Assembly: GCF_020520425.1 (NCBI RefSeq)
Contig: NC_079487.1
Location: 44,895,219 to 44,959,218, forward strand
Reading direction: 5' to 3'
DNA length: 64,000 nucleotides
Source of the DNA: Spinacia oleracea
Lineage: Eukaryota > Streptophyta > Magnoliopsida > Caryophyllales > Amaranthaceae
Shown here: positions 1 through 11,790 of the stretch, in pieces
Numbering within the stretch: position 1 is the stretch's first letter
How the letters are laid out: each line of letters begins with the position of its first letter
Made by a program: the position numbers and the translations under genes
The notes under the pieces: generated by a model
Told to the model about the DNA's origin: nothing
What the model saw: only the letters and a program-made list of their open reading frames with translations
Databases searched by the model: none

Positions 1-1940
1 ATTGCTAACATTATCCGAATAGACTTTAGCATTGCAACTGGTGAAAAGGTTTCATCGTAGTCCACACCGTGGACTTGCCTGTAACCTTTTGCAACCAATC
101 TAGCTTTGAAAACTTCAAGTTTCCCATCCTTGTCCTTTTTCAGTTTGAAAACCCATTTGCTTCCAATGGCTTGGTAGCCATCTGGCAAATCGACCAAATC
201 CCATACTTGATTTTCAGACATGGAGTCCAATTCAGATTGCATGGCTTCTTGCCATTGCTTGGAGCTAGGGCTCGTCATAGCTTGTTTGTAAGTCGCAGGT
301 TCATCACTTTCAAGTAATAGAACGTCATAGCTCTCGTTCGTCAAAATACCTAAGTACCTTTCCGGTTGAGATCTATATCTTTGCGATCTACGCGGGGTAA
401 CATTTGTAGATTGACCATGATTCTCACCAGATTCTTCTAAAGATCTCTGAGTTTCATCCTGAATGTCATCTTGAGCATTCTCTAGAGTTTGTTGTTCGAC
501 TCGAATTTCTTCGAGGTCTATTTTTCTCCCACTTGTCATTTTGGAAATGTGATCTTTCTCCAAAAAGACACCATCTCGAGCAACAAACACTTTGTTCTCA
601 GATGTATTGTAGAAGTAATACCCCTTTGTTTCCTTTGGATAGCCCACAAGGATACATTTGTCAGATTTTGGATGAAGTTTGTCTGAAATTAATCGTTTGA
701 CGTATACTTCACATCCCCAAATCTTAAGAAAAGACACATTTGGAGGCTTTCCAAACCATAATTCGTATGGAGTCTTTTCGACAGCTTTAGACGGAGCTCT
801 ATTTATAGTGAGTGCAGCTGTATTTAGTGCATGTCCCCAAAATTCTAATGGAAGTTCGGCCTGACCCATCATTGACCTGACCATGTCTAGCAAGGTTCTG
901 TTCCTCCGTTCCGACACACCGTTCCATTGTGGTGTTCCAGGAGGAGTCAATTCTGATAGAATTCCACATTCTTTCAGATGGTCATCAAATTCATAGCTCA
1001 GATATTCACCGCCTCTATCAGACCGCAGTGCCTTAATCTTCTTGCCTAATTGATTCTCTACTTCACTCCGAAATTCCTTGAATTTGTCAAAGGATTCAGA
1101 CTTATGCTTCATTAGGTAGACATAACCATACCTACTGAAGTCATCAGTGAAAGTGATAAAGTAGCTGAAACCACCTCTAGCATTTGTACTCATTGGTCCA
1201 CATACATCTGTATGGATTAAACCCAATAGTTCATTTGCTCTTTCTCCAACTTTAGAGAAAGGTTGCTTTGTGATTTTGCCAAGTAAACATGATTCGCATT
1301 TACCATAATCCTCTAAGTCAAATGGTTCTAGAATTCCTTCCTTTTGAAGTCTTTCTAAGCGTTTCAAGTTTATATGGCCTAATCGACAATGCCACAGATA
1401 GGTGAGATCTGAATCATCCTTTTTGGCCTTTTTGGTATTTATGTTATATACTTGTTTGTCATGATCTAATAAATAAAGTCCATTGACTAATCTAGCAGAT
1501 CCATAAAACATCTCTTTAAAATAAAACGAACAACTATTGTCTTTTATTAAAAAAGAAAATCCCTTAGCATCTAAGCAAGAAACTGAAATGATGTTTTTAG
1601 TAAGACTTGGAACATGGAAACAATCTTCCAGTTCCAAAACTAGCCCGGAGGGCAACGACAAATAGTAAGTTCCTACAGCTAATGCAGCAATCCGTGCTCC
1701 ATTTCCCACTCGTAGGTCGACTTCACCCTTGCTTAACTTTCTACTTCTTCTTAGTCCCTGTGGATTGGAACATAAGTGTGAGCCACAACCTGTATCTAAT
1801 ACCCAAGAAGTTGAATTAGCAAGTATACAGTCTATAACGAAAATACCTGAAGATGGAACGACTGTTCCGTTCTTTTGATCTTCCTTTAGCTTTGGACATT
1901 CTCTTTTGTAATGGCCTATTCCATCACAATAAAGACAGCT
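1..1940 (-). CDS. copia pol: zinc knuckle, protease, integrase, start of RT (partial)
   Basis: The frame is open from just after a TAA at 1941-1943 to the window edge. In order it shows a CCHC zinc knuckle (CLYCDGIGHYKREC, about 1895-1937) and an aspartic protease active site, LDTG, near 1796. The pre-integrase zinc motif (WHCRLGH, then CESC) lies at about 1280-1400. The DDE integrase core has HTDVCGP near 1200, TDDFSRYGY near 1140, and the WNGVSERRNR glutamate near 920. The RT domain starts with YDETFSPVAMLKS at 1-60. The product would be cleaved into the enzymes that copy the element's RNA in virus-like particles and integrate the cDNA. The frame matches that of gag, separated only by one stop codon. 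I saw no other stop where I translated it. Confidence 0.9.
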
Positions 1941-2708
1941 TTATGTGGACTTGTCCTGCTTTGATTTAGCATTGCCCTTGGACTTTCCACCTTTCTTGAA
2001 CGGTCTCCTTCTAGCCTTGAGTAAATCTTTGGCTTCACAGTCCAGTATTATTTCAGCCTTTCTGACAAGGTGAACAAATTCTGCAACTGTTTCTTCTCTT
2101 GGTTCACTTAGGTATAGTTGCTTGAAGCGACCAAACCCACTGTGTAGTGAATTGAGCAAGATAGAGACTGCCATCCTTTCGCTTATTGGTGTTCCTAGTA
2201 GACTTAGGCGATCAAAGTATGAACACATAAGATCCACATGGAACCTCAGTGGGACGCCTACCCTCTGTTTAGTGCGAAGGAGCTGAACATGTGTTTCTTG
2301 GACCTCCATCCTATAACACCTGTTGGGAGAACCAACCTTTAGACCAGATGTTGATTCAATCAACTCATGGACGTTCAGGTCCCTGTCCTCCGTACTTCCA
2401 CGACAGATATCCCTCAGATTCTTGCTGAGCGTAAAAGGTTCATAAGCTACAAACCTTTTAGCCCAATCATCAGGGATATTGTTCAGCATGAGACTCATAA
2501 CCTTTTTGAGATCCGCATCCCAGGCGTAAAATCTCTCAGGGGTCATGTCTCTGGCATAGTAGCTTGGCATGGGATGTGACAGTACATACTCAAGTCCATT
2601 GAGTTTGACTATTTCAACTAGCTTAGCTTCCCATTCAAGAAAATTTGCCAGGTTCAGCTTGACCATAAGCTCAGAACCCATGATGATGTTTTGATTGTTG
2701 TTTGCCAT
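1941..2708 (-). CDS. copia gag (capsid) of element A
   Basis: This encodes about 255 residues from a MANNN start. The frame extends upstream to 2750 without a stop, but MANNN is conserved as the start in the other copies here (21,267 and 22,581), so I chose it. The body resembles the plant copia gag family (UBN2-type): an N-terminal MVKLNLANFLEW-like stretch, the LLNSLHSGFGRF motif, and a lysine-rich tail. The tail runs into TAA at 1941-1943, directly before the zinc knuckle that normally ends gag. The stop may be an inactivating mutation or a gag/pol boundary. The protein would form the particle shell that packages element RNA. Confidence 0.85.
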   Translation of the reverse strand: MANNNQNIIMGSELMVKLNLANFLEWEAKLVEIVKLNGLEYVLSHPMPSYYARDMTPERFYAWDADLKKVMSLMLNNIPDDWAKRFVAYEPFTLSKNLRDICRGSTEDRDLNVHELIESTSGLKVGSPNRCYRMEVQETHVQLLRTKQRVGVPLRFHVDLMCSYFDRLSLLGTPISERMAVSILLNSLHSGFGRFKQLYLSEPREETVAEFVHLVRKAEIILDCEAKDLLKARRRPFKKGGKSKGNAKSKQDKST

Positions 2709-4139
2709 ATTAAAACTACAATTGAAAAGAATAAACAAATAAATAACCATTCACATTTTCTCTTAATAAACTTAAATTCTAGCATACATGCATAATTCAA
2801 TGTTTATTAAGCATTTTATTCAAGTTATGTGTTCCGGCAGGTGTGAATAAAATGATTCCAAGATCCTAAAATCATTGAAGAACTAAGCACAGTTTGTCGA
2901 CTTAATCCTAAAACATCTTAGGTAAGCAAAAGCCTTTTGCTAATAGTCTAGAAACTATTCTTGGTTGATAGGTACGTCTAAGAACTTATTAGGTAAACCT
3001 ATCGATTTTGCCACGACATAAAAGGACTCCTTACTTATATCGTTGAGTTTCACCAAAACTAACATGTACTCACAATTATTTGTGTACCTTGCCCCTTTAG
3101 GACCAATAAGTAACACCTCGCTGAGCGAAAACTATTACTAGATTGATGTAAAGGATATCCAAGCAAGTGTATATTTTGGCATGACACCTTTTAACTCAAT
3201 TTTTAAGTTTGGAACTTAAGGCTCTTACTATGTTGGTTAGATTTTAAGTGAACTAAAATCCTTAATCATGCAACATAATCAAGCTTTTGATCTCATGCAT
3301 TTTAAGACATATTTAAAAGCAATAAATAACTTAAAACATGCATAAGATAAATGTGATCTAGTATGGCCCGACTTCATCTTGAAGCTTTGACTTCAAAGTC
3401 CGTCTTGATAATCTCCGTGGGAGGCACCATTTTCTTCAAATAGGATAAGCTATAACTAATTACAACTATTTGATGGTACGCAGACCATATTTGAATTGAA
3501 AAATAACTTTGGTACTTTAGACCAATTACATTCAAATTAATGGTACGCAGACCATATTTTCTATCCTATTTGGACCATACTAGTCACTTCATAACCTGCA
3601 AAACAGTACATATACAATATATACCATTCACCCATTCATTATCATGAATGGCCCACATAGCTGGTTAGTAAAACACATTATGCATCACGTAAACATTTGC
3701 AGCAATTAATCAAGGGCACCAATAATCTACCAATTATTCAGTCCTTATTAATTCTAATCAAGTTGTTTTAACCTTAAGGATTTGTAGACCTAATCAAGAG
3801 TTTTATGACTAAAAGGGCTCCCACTTAAACCAATAAATTCATATGCTTTACTAATTTTAAACATAAAAATGTATTTCAAGTCTAACCGGAAACATACAAA
3901 TTTAATTAAAATTTAAAGCTCATATAAATTTATAATTGAATCCAAAAAGTTTAATTTAATTTCAGTCGTATTTAAATTAATTCATGATTTTAATTTTAGT
4001 AAAATAATTAGAATAAATAAAATTTATTATAATTACAATATTCAAAATTAAAATCCAAGAAAATAATTTAAATTATTAATTTTAAAATTAATTAAAATTA
4101 CGTAAACTGAAAAATTTCAAATTAAACATTCAAAACGAT

Positions 4140-4710
4140 CTAATCGCAACGCAAACACCCTACGCATCGCACGCCCATGGGCCGCACGCACACAGCCATC
4201 GCTGGCCATGTGCGCGCAGCCCATGCGCTCGTCGCATAGCTGCTGCATCTTCCATCGCAAGCCATCGCACGCTATGGTGCTCGCTGCGCGCGCGCCAGCG
4301 CTCGACGCACGCGAGCCATCGCTCGCTGTGCGCGCTCGCCAGCGCTCGCTGTGCGCGCGAGCCATCGCTCGCTGTGCGCGCGAGCCATCGCTCGCTGTGC
4401 GCGCGAGCAATTTACGCGCGATCAATCGCTGGGCGCAGCGCTCGTGGCACACGAGCTTGCGCTCGCTGCGCGCGAGGCTGCGCGCGCTTGCGCGAGGCAG
4501 TGCGCGTCGTGGCGCAGCTCGCTTGCTGCCCACACGCGACTGCCTTGGCTTGCCTTTCGCCCATGCCCATTTGTTCATAGCTCGTGGCCCACGACACAAG
4601 GCAGGGCTGCTGCCTTGTGCTCGTGCACCATGCCCTTGCTCATTGCATTCGTGCCGCACGGGCGACGAGCTCCCTTGCTCGTCGTCGCATGCCCGCACTA
4701 TACAACACCC
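4140..4710 (-). repeat. GC-rich minisatellite block in leader A
   Basis: A GC-rich island within an A/T-rich leader. It contains about four copies of a 21-23 bp unit related to GCTCGCTGTGCGCGCGAGCC between 4318 and 4410, followed by less regular GCGCGAGG-type sequence. The alternating GCGC and CGAGC words are self-complementary and should fold strongly in RNA. Long frames on both strands here are low-complexity Arg/Ala/Ser/Cys products. Confidence 0.75.
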
Positions 4711-5452
4711 CTTAAGGGTAACACGAAGCGTCCATTGCTTTGTGCGTGCAAGTTATATGAACGAATCGCATACAAATTTAAAATTTATATTTAAAATTAA
4801 TGACAAATTAATAAATAATATTAATTTCATAATTTTAGGGCGAAAAATCGAAAATTTATTATCCAATTGATTTCCGATTATTATGGATTCAAGTCTAGGT
4901 CATAAAAATTTAAAATTTATCATAAATTTACAATTTTTATGGTGGTTTTTAATCATAGGTTTCTAATTAAATTATAATTAATTATGAAAATCAAATTAAT
5001 TCTAAATTATTCTAATTTTCAACAAATTAATCATAATTACAAATTAGATTGCATAATTAACAAGGCTAGGCATTCAAACTTGTTAAACATATACAGTAGG
5101 TCAATCAAAAATTCAAGATTTATCAACAAGAATCGCAAATATTTAATTTAACATCTTAAATTTACGAAATTTTGCATTCGAAAAACTAAAACCTTTGAAA
5201 AGTCATAGTTAGGCTTCGAATTTGAGAATTTGAAAAGTCAAAATTTTAGAATGCCTTTTACATGCGGAATTGACACAAAAATCACTTGATTTGGATGAGT
5301 AACGAAGAAACTGCCGAAAAACTGCGTACGTATAATTAAATAAACGCAATTTGCAATTAATTAACAATTACGAAAATTAATCACCCCTTTTAATTCTTGC
5401 AAATTTGTAATATTCAACCATGTTCATGCAATTTAGATTATGAAAATAATAA

Positions 5453-5469
5453 GGGGCTCGTGATACCAC
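5453..5469 (-). promoter_or_regulatory. primer-binding site of element A
   Basis: On the minus strand the LTR end is followed at once by GTGGTATCACGAGCC. This resembles the complement of the initiator-tRNA-Met 3' end (TGGTATCAGAGC), the usual primer of plant copia elements, with a one-base difference in its middle. Confidence 0.8.
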
Positions 5470-5823
5470 TGTTAGGTTATGATACATATGACAATTCATA
5501 AATCATGCGGAAAAACCATTTAGCCAGGAATACATATTATTTACACATAATCATATAGCATAGTTTAGATGCATACTCTTTGTTGCGTGTCTTCCCTAGC
5601 TGGGCCCGAACCGAACAAGAACAAGTCTTTAGGACTCCAAGTGTCGTCCCTCCATAGATAGTCCACAGCACGTCCGGATCCGCCTTAAGATTGACCAACT
5701 AGAATCGCCCTTAAGGTATTAAAATTTTCGGCACTCTTAGGTAAGAAATATGACTGAATTTTTCTCTCAAAACTCACTTTGAATACTTGAATTAATCTCT
5801 TAAAATATGTGACCCTAGGCACG

Positions 5824-5831
5824 TATTTATA
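5824..5831 (-). promoter_or_regulatory. TATA box of LTR A
   Basis: TATAAATA on the minus strand, about 350 bp before the LTR end. It occupies the same relative place as 18,056-18,063 in LTR C, 16,151-16,158 in B, 25,795-25,802 in D and 29,884-29,891 in F. Conservation in five LTRs supports it as the element promoter. Confidence 0.6.
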
Positions 5832-6194
5832 GAGTTATGGAAAGGGAATTGGAATCCTAGTAGGATACGAATTAATTAAACTTAGAATCCTACAAGAACT
5901 CTAATTAATTAATTTATCCTTTTAGGAATAGGAATTTAATCATATACTAATTCTAATAGTTTTAGGAATCATGCATGAACACAAACTCACACACACACGG
6001 CAGCCACGAGGGCCGCCCATGCGTGTGCGTGCGAGCAGCAGCCCACGCAGCGAGGCCATGGCCTTGGCGCGCGCTGGGCCTGCCTTGCGGTGGGCCTGGG
6101 CGCTGCCTTGGCTGGGCGCGCGTTTGGCTTGCTGGGCGATGGCCCGACTTCGTGCTGGGCCTTCGTCCGGCAGGTCTCGTCCGATGCTAATTCG

Positions 6195-6530
6195 TACGAT
6201 ACGCTTCCGATTAAATTCCCGGTTCCGGAATTCATTTCCGATACGAACAATATTTAATATTTCCGATTCCGGAATCAATTTCCATTTCGAACAAATATTT
6301 AATATTTCCGTTTCCGGAATTATTTTCCGATTCCGATAATATTTCCGATTCTGACAATATTTCCGTTTCCGGCAATATTTCCGATTCTGGCAATATTTCC
6401 ATTTCCGATAATATTTTCCGATACGTACCATGTTTCCGTTTCCGGCAACATCTACGACTTGGATAATATTTATATTTCCGATACGATCCATATTTCCGTT
6501 TCCGGCAATATCATCGTTTCCGGAGTATTC
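6195..6530 (-). repeat. short-period TTTCCG/CCGGAA array in LTR A
   Basis: Degenerate units of roughly 17-20 bp built from AATATTTCCG and TTCCGG, many containing the palindrome TTCCGGAA. The same array is present in all the LTR copies: about 16,530-16,860, 17,335-17,650, 26,185-26,515, 28,840-29,150 and 30,300-30,620. Confidence 0.75.
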
Positions 6531-6862
6531 ATTTCTTGCCTGTGACGATCTCAGCTCCCACTAAAACCAAGATCCGTCGATTCCGAATATCCATAGATGG
6601 AGTATCTAATGCCATTAAATACTTGATCCATTTACGTACTATTTGTGTGACCCTACGGGTTCAGTCAAGAGTAAGCTGTGGATTAATATCATTAATTCCA
6701 CTTGAACTGAAGCGGCCTCTAGCTAGGCATTCAGCTCACTTGATCTCACTGAATTATTAACTTGTTAATTAATACTGAACCGCATTTATTAGACTTAACA
6801 TAGAATGCATACTTGGACCAAGGGCATTATTTCCTTCACATTATACTAGTTATTATCTATTA

Positions 6863-7143
6863 CTCCTTCTGTATTTATTTAAGGGATACATTTGCCTTTT
6901 CCGGCCGTATTTATTTAAGAGATACACTTGCCATTTTTAATAACTTATCAACCCCACCATCTAATTAAATAATATATATACACCCCACCCCCACCCCCAC
7001 TCCCTAAAATGACATGGTCCCCACTTATTTTTCTTATTAAAATATCTACCCAACCCACTTGTTTTATTACTTTATTTCATTCAATTATTTTTCTTAATAC
7101 CCGTGCCCGACCAAGTGTATCTCTTAAATAAATACGGAGGGAG
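6863..7143. mobile_element. Stowaway-type MITE
   Basis: A 281-bp element flanked by TA at 6861-6862 and 7144-7145. The terminal inverted repeats are CTCCTTCTGTATTTATTTAA and the complementary end TTAAATAAATACGGAGGGAG. CTCCCTCCGT ends with a TA duplication are the Stowaway (Tc1/mariner) signature. It has no coding capacity and depends on a transposase elsewhere. A remnant of the same family is at 33,280-33,308. Confidence 0.85.
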
Positions 7144-7753
7144 TACCTTCTTTTGTCACGTTTTCTTAATATTTGTGTCAAAATAAAGTGTGTCATATTA
7201 AAAAGAAAAGTACCATAATTTTTTTTCCGTCATAAAAAAATAATAAAAAATATAAAGTTTTAGCCGGTACAATATAACTATAAAAGTTTTACTCGAAACA
7301 TGAAAACTAAATTTAAAAGGTCAAAAAGGTCGATTTGCCTACTATCACAAAATAAAAACATACCTATATTCCAATTGCGCTAAATTAATAAAATAAAGTA
7401 AATATATTACACGTATAATTTCTTAGTGCAATTTTTTCCCGCCGAAAACCATTTTCCTAAAAAGTGTATCTATTTTAATTTATATGCTTTTGAACATACC
7501 ATATTGAAACATTTTAAAGAAATTGATATTTGATGCCATGTTCCGTTTATTTTTGGACTTTAATTACTTTAAGTACAATGGTGTACTATTTGCTATTCCT
7601 AAGTTACTTATTTTCTTACATTTAAAAACCATATCATATTTGTACAATAATCTATTAATATGGTTTTAGGAGGGTTTATTTGTAATTATTAATTTATTAT
7701 CGATTTAAAATTGATTGTGTACCATTATTTTATATGCTACACTCTATATTTCC

Positions 7754-7779
7754 CGTGCTTATGCACGACCACATTCTAG
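7754..7779 (+). mobile_element. Helitron-like 3' terminus
   Basis: A GC-rich hairpin (CGTGC, loop TTAT, GCACG) is followed eight bases later by CTAG and then T. A short hairpin just before CTRR, inserted at an A/T site, is the 3' signature of plant Helitrons. I could not place the 5' TC end, so only the terminus is called. Confidence 0.45.
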
Positions 7780-8339
7780 TATGTTGTAAATAAATTGTTA
7801 GTAACTTAGAAAATTAATACGTTGTCAAAGTACTCCGTAATTAATTGATCTCATAGCTTCATAGTCAAAGTACTCCACAATTAGAAAATTATTTTTTCTC
7901 TCCAAAAACTTAAAATTATCCCATAAATTCATCGTGAAAGTTAAAATAATGCTTTTGTTGTTTGGATTTGACACGGGTGCGCGTAAATTATTAGAAGCTC
8001 AAAAAGCATAGCAGTGACTATTATGGCAAAGGGGTATCAATACACAATATTTGCAACTAAAATAGATTTAATCTATTTAGATTGTGTGTGATTTTATTTC
8101 ACTTTGTGATATTCTTAAAATTAAAATGATCCTGTAAAATCGTAGCTAATCCATTAAAATATGATCCAAAGTTAAAAAAAGAATCAATACTTTATCGAAG
8201 GATGTAGAAAGGAAGTATGGTTCGATTCTTATCAAGACTTAAATTACCAAAACTTTTTTTAAAAAATAATTTTAGAGGATCCTTTTGTCATGAAAATATC
8301 AAAATATTGGATGTTCTTTTAACATTTAAAATATGATTT

Positions 8340-9812
8340 TTTGTCAAATCGTTGTCTTTATAGGGACTATCAAGTAATTATTTGTCTTTGGTGTCCAAAA
8401 TGAGTTGGTTTTTGGAAACATCAAATTGATTTTAATTTTTAAATTACATTATAATTTCTTTTACGATTACACAAATGTTTAGAGTAAAACTTAACTATGG
8501 CAGGAAATTGTTTACACAAATTTCTATGGGTGTGTTAGTAATCTAAATTGTTTACATTTTTTGTTGCGCGAAGTTACGATCCTCCTCCAAGATAGAACAA
8601 ATATTTTCCTTGACCTTCTAATCTATTCGCGAAACAATTTTTTTATTAGCTTAATTTGACAATGATTATGTATGTAGGATCATTTAAACTTTAATGAAAT
8701 CATACTTACATAAAATACAACTCAATTAGAAAAGATTATAAAAAGTTCTTTTGCAAATTATACTTCTTGTGATGTATTGATACAATTATACTCGCTTGTC
8801 ATAATGGTCACTACACTGCTTGAACTTCTATCCTACTTGTGTGTACCTATGTTTGAATCTGACAAGAGCTAAAAACCATTTTTTAACTTTTAACTAAGAT
8901 TTTATGAAAGCATTTCCTTTATAACGAAATCTAAACATTGGATATACTTTTTCAACTTTAACTAAGATTTTATGAAAATTTGTTACTTTTACGGGGACTA
9001 ACAAAATATTTATTGTCCCCATTATCAAAGGGATATATTAGAAATTATAAAATTGGTTAAATTTATAATATATTGATAATTTATGATAAACACACACGGG
9101 CTAATAATAGAACTTAACAATACCAAAAAATAGTTCACGATCTCGAACATGATTTTTTTCATGACGTACGCTTAACTTTAACCCTTCATAACATGTAGAT
9201 TTTTTTTTACTGCACTCCAAAATTAATATGTTGTAAATATATAAATTGTTTAGATCGGAACATCAAAAATGAATTTGTAGATCGCACTTAGTGTGTACTT
9301 TTCTAAATGAGACGTGTAACACCTAACATGTTTATGGGTGTGTTAATAATCTAAGTTGTTTACATCTTTTAAAGCACAAAAATTATGATTCACCACCATG
9401 ATAAAACTAAAATTACTTTGCTTGAGCTTCTAATCTATTTGCATTTTTTTTTCATTAACTTGAAAATATATGAATATATAAGATCGTTTCACCTATAAAG
9501 ACATCATACTTGAACAAATTAAAAAAACTCATTTAAAAAAGATTAGAGGAATTCATGTTGCAAAAATTAATGTGTAGATACCCCCTTGCGACAATGGTCA
9601 ATTTTAACTATGATTTTATGGCAACGCGTTACTGTTATGAGACTATCAAAATATTTATTGTCCCCATTATAAAAATGATATACTTGAAAATATAAATTTT
9701 TTGTACTTAATAACATATTTATATAATTATGATTACACAAGGTCTAATAATAAAATGTAACGATACCAGAAAATAGTTAACGACCCCGAAGAAGACTTTT
9801 CATGACGTATGA
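8340..9812. repeat. degenerate tandem repeat, roughly 640-bp unit
   Basis: Related blocks recur: GGGACTATCAAGTAATTATT near 8362, GGGACTAACAAAATATTTAT near 8996 and GAGACTATCAAAATATTTAT near 9641. ATCTAAATTGTTTACAT near 8542 recurs near 9349 with one difference. Indels make the spacing irregular (about 630-810 bp). I see no protein. It may be an old tandem duplication or part of an unrecognised element. Confidence 0.5.
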
Positions 9813-11790
9813 TGTGGGAAGTTTTGTTGATACTGACGTGTCACCCTTTCAACGGAGGTAACAGGTATGCGCTAGCACGATCTTCTTACAACCTACAAAA
9901 CATGAATATTCCGTAGGAATATTTCCTCCGATGCCTAAGTAAGTATTTGCTAGAGAGAGAAAGTATTTCTAGAGAGAAGGTAGAGCAAAATAGTTAAGGT
10001 AGGTGATAATGAATTCAATGTCTTTTCACCTTGGGATTTGGGCTATTTATAAGGCTAGGGTTTTGGGATTTGTTCCCAAAACCTAGCTATCTGATTGGTT
10101 AACTTCCTAGATGAGGACATGTGTCCTTATTAGGTATTTGGATAGAGGACTTAGTGAGCCTCTTGAGGTTGGGCCTTCATTACCACATTCTGGCTCATAG
10201 TTTAACTTCATGGTTTGTAATTTATACGGAATACATGACACCTAGGCGTAGTTGGTGCCACATGTCGCGTTACGATTAGCTCAGGGTGGACAAGTGTTTT
10301 ATGCCACATTATTTGCCCCTCAAGAAGGATGCTCTGTGTCTTCAGTGCGTTTTTCTTGATTTATTTGTAGAGTTTGCATGGGTTTGGGCGCTACGTGTCG
10401 GCCTTGACCAGACTTTGGTTTTTCTTTATAAACCAGGGTTTCAATTCATTTTTCTCTTTCATTTCATTTTGATAACTTCAAAGAGCTAGAGAGATTTTTG
10501 AGAGGATTCTTCTGTTTTTTCAAAGATCAAAGTGTTCTTTGTGAGTTCTTAGCTTCTTCTTAATTTTTTTTCTTGTTATTTTGCTCGAAGCCAAGATCAG
10601 CAGTACTCCTACCCTTTTTATATTCACAGGTATTCTTCTATCATTGCTTCTTTTTTTCTCTATTTTGTTTTCACATTCTCGAGCTTCCTTACTTTGGAAT
10701 CTGGGGAGCGACGTTTTTTTTTCCATGGGAGTGCTCCTCGGCTCTCTCCTTATTTGCGAGGTCTCCGTTGTCTACCTACTCTTTTAAGTTAGACTTCCTG
10801 TTCCTTATGCAGGAAGTCATGGCTCAGATTAAGCATACGACCAATGTGGGTGCATGGGGACTTCTAGCGAGGTTCGTCTTCCCTTTTCAAATCTCCCTCA
10901 CACCATGAGAGAGCCTAAATCTTCTAGGAGCCCAGAGAGAGGAAGTGATAGGATGTCCGATCCTCCAAGAAGAGGAAAGAGCGTGGCACGCCGCATTCCG
11001 ATTTCAAGAGAGGACTTTGAAGATGACTCCGCCAAGCTCCTCTGATAGCGAGGTACCTAGGCAGCCTCTCCCATAATTCCTGGGAGGAAAGACTCAAATC
11101 TTCTACCGTCCAAAACCCTCCCTAGTGGGAAGTGGCTTCGGTATTTAGCCAAGCAGGGGCACGACTTTGCGCGGTTCCCTTTTTGGCCCCGCGGCTTCAG
11201 CTTCAAGTGTCCTAATGCACGAAGCACTGTGGACCGTTTACCCTCTGGTGAAGTCGCAGTCTATATTGCGGCGTTTAGGCTAGGACTTAGGTTTCCCCTT
11301 CATCCCTTTGTCCTTGACGTTTTGAGGGGGTGTGACATTGGTTTGACTCAACTAACACCTAATTCATGGGCCAACATTTTTGGTTTTATAGCCAAGTGGG
11401 AATTCAATGGCATTTCCCCTTCTTTCTCGCCTTTGTTAGGCTGGTGGATATTGTTCCTTCTACCATTTCTTCGCAGGGATAGTTTTCCCTTTATAGCCGG
11501 AAGGGCTTCAAGACGGTGGTAGGGAAATCATCCAGCTGGGTGTGGTGGAGGACATACTAGTCTATTATCCATGTAGAGGATGCTTCCCTTTGTAAGCATC
11601 TTACCCGTTCGAATCTTAGGCCCCGCTATGTCTCAAGTAATGAGGACCTTCCAACACTTTATTCGAAGGATTGGAGGTTGATAAAACCTTTGTTTCAAGC
11701 AGAGATTGGGTTGATTCTGGCAATTTATGATTTTTTCGCAAGTCAATTGGATTGTTCATGACTTTACACTTCATCCAACTCCTTCAAAAA
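9813..11790 (+). mobile_element. decayed gypsy-type retroelement fragment
   Basis: The stretch may begin with an LTR-like end (TGTGGGAAGTTTTG at 9813), has a TATA-like TTTATAAACC near 10,425, and then broken coding sequence. The frame at 11,229-11,522 contains RLGLRFPLHPFVLDVL and LTPNSWANIFGF, typical of the plant 'putative gypsy type transposon' domain (PF04195). An upstream piece at 10,903-11,045 is rich in Arg, Ser and Pro. Frames are interrupted by stops and shifts, and no polymerase region follows. It is a dead fragment; its ends are uncertain. Confidence 0.55.
11229..11522 (+). pseudogene. PF04195-like domain fragment
   Basis: About 97 residues. The conserved core is SGEVAVYIAAFRLGLRFPLH followed by a Leu-rich stretch and LTPNSWANI, as in the N-terminal region of gypsy-type 'transposase_28' proteins. 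The usual proteins are several hundred residues long; here the frame is cut on both sides. Matching sequence just upstream (11,100-11,228, other frames) suggests frameshifts. The role of this domain in its elements is not established. Confidence 0.5.

Larger units (their letters stand above)
2709..5469 (-). other. 5' leader of copia element A
   Basis: This is a 2.7-kb untranslated leader between the primer-binding site and gag. It is very A/T-rich except for one GC-rich block at about 4140-4710. Reading frames in that block are by-products of its repeats. The same leader, in the same order, occurs in copies C (18,435-21,266) and D (22,582-25,439), which shows it is a family trait. I see no conserved protein in it. 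Confidence 0.85.
1..6838 (-). mobile_element. Ty1/copia LTR retrotransposon A, 5' part (3' part beyond the window)
   Basis: The element reads right to left: 5' LTR (5470-6838), primer-binding site, 2.7-kb leader, gag, and pol with protease, integrase and the start of reverse transcriptase. This PR-IN-RT order defines copia. The LTR has TG...CA ends. The element breaks off at position 1 inside the RT domain, so the 3' LTR and the target duplication cannot be checked. Its LTR and leader closely match the D copy at 22,116-26,811, including the run of CA repeats and the GC-rich block, so A and D belong to one subfamily. Confidence 0.95.
5470..6838 (-). repeat. 5' LTR of copia element A
   Basis: A 1369-bp LTR in minus orientation. 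Its 5' end (TGAAGGAAATAATGCCC) is at 6838 and its 3' end (CCTAACA) at 5470. A TATA-like box, TATAAATA on the minus strand at 5824-5831, is a likely start signal. Upstream lies a GC-rich stretch (about 6000-6180) and a TTTCCGATTCCGG-type array (about 6195-6530). The downstream end abuts the primer-binding site. It is nearly identical to LTR D. Confidence 0.9.
7146..9812. other. A/T-rich intergenic stretch, no gene seen
   Basis: No coding frame of note. It holds a Helitron-like 3' end at 7754-7779 and, from about 8340, diverged copies of a long repeat, both listed separately. The rest is A/T-rich sequence with no recognisable domain. Confidence 0.6.

Noticed and set aside
4117..4870. Long overlapping frames on both strands in the GC-rich leader (also 19,129-19,839 and 24,014-24,819)
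   Set aside because: They arise from GC-rich tandem units without stops, appear in several frames at once and give low-complexity Arg/Ala/Cys products. They are not conserved as protein between copies.
5940..6760. Frames across LTRs, such as the NRKYCRKRKYC-type and PVTISAPTETKIRRF-type peptides repeated in every LTR
   Set aside because: They lie in LTR U3 sequence and the short-period array; recurrence reflects LTR copies, not a gene.
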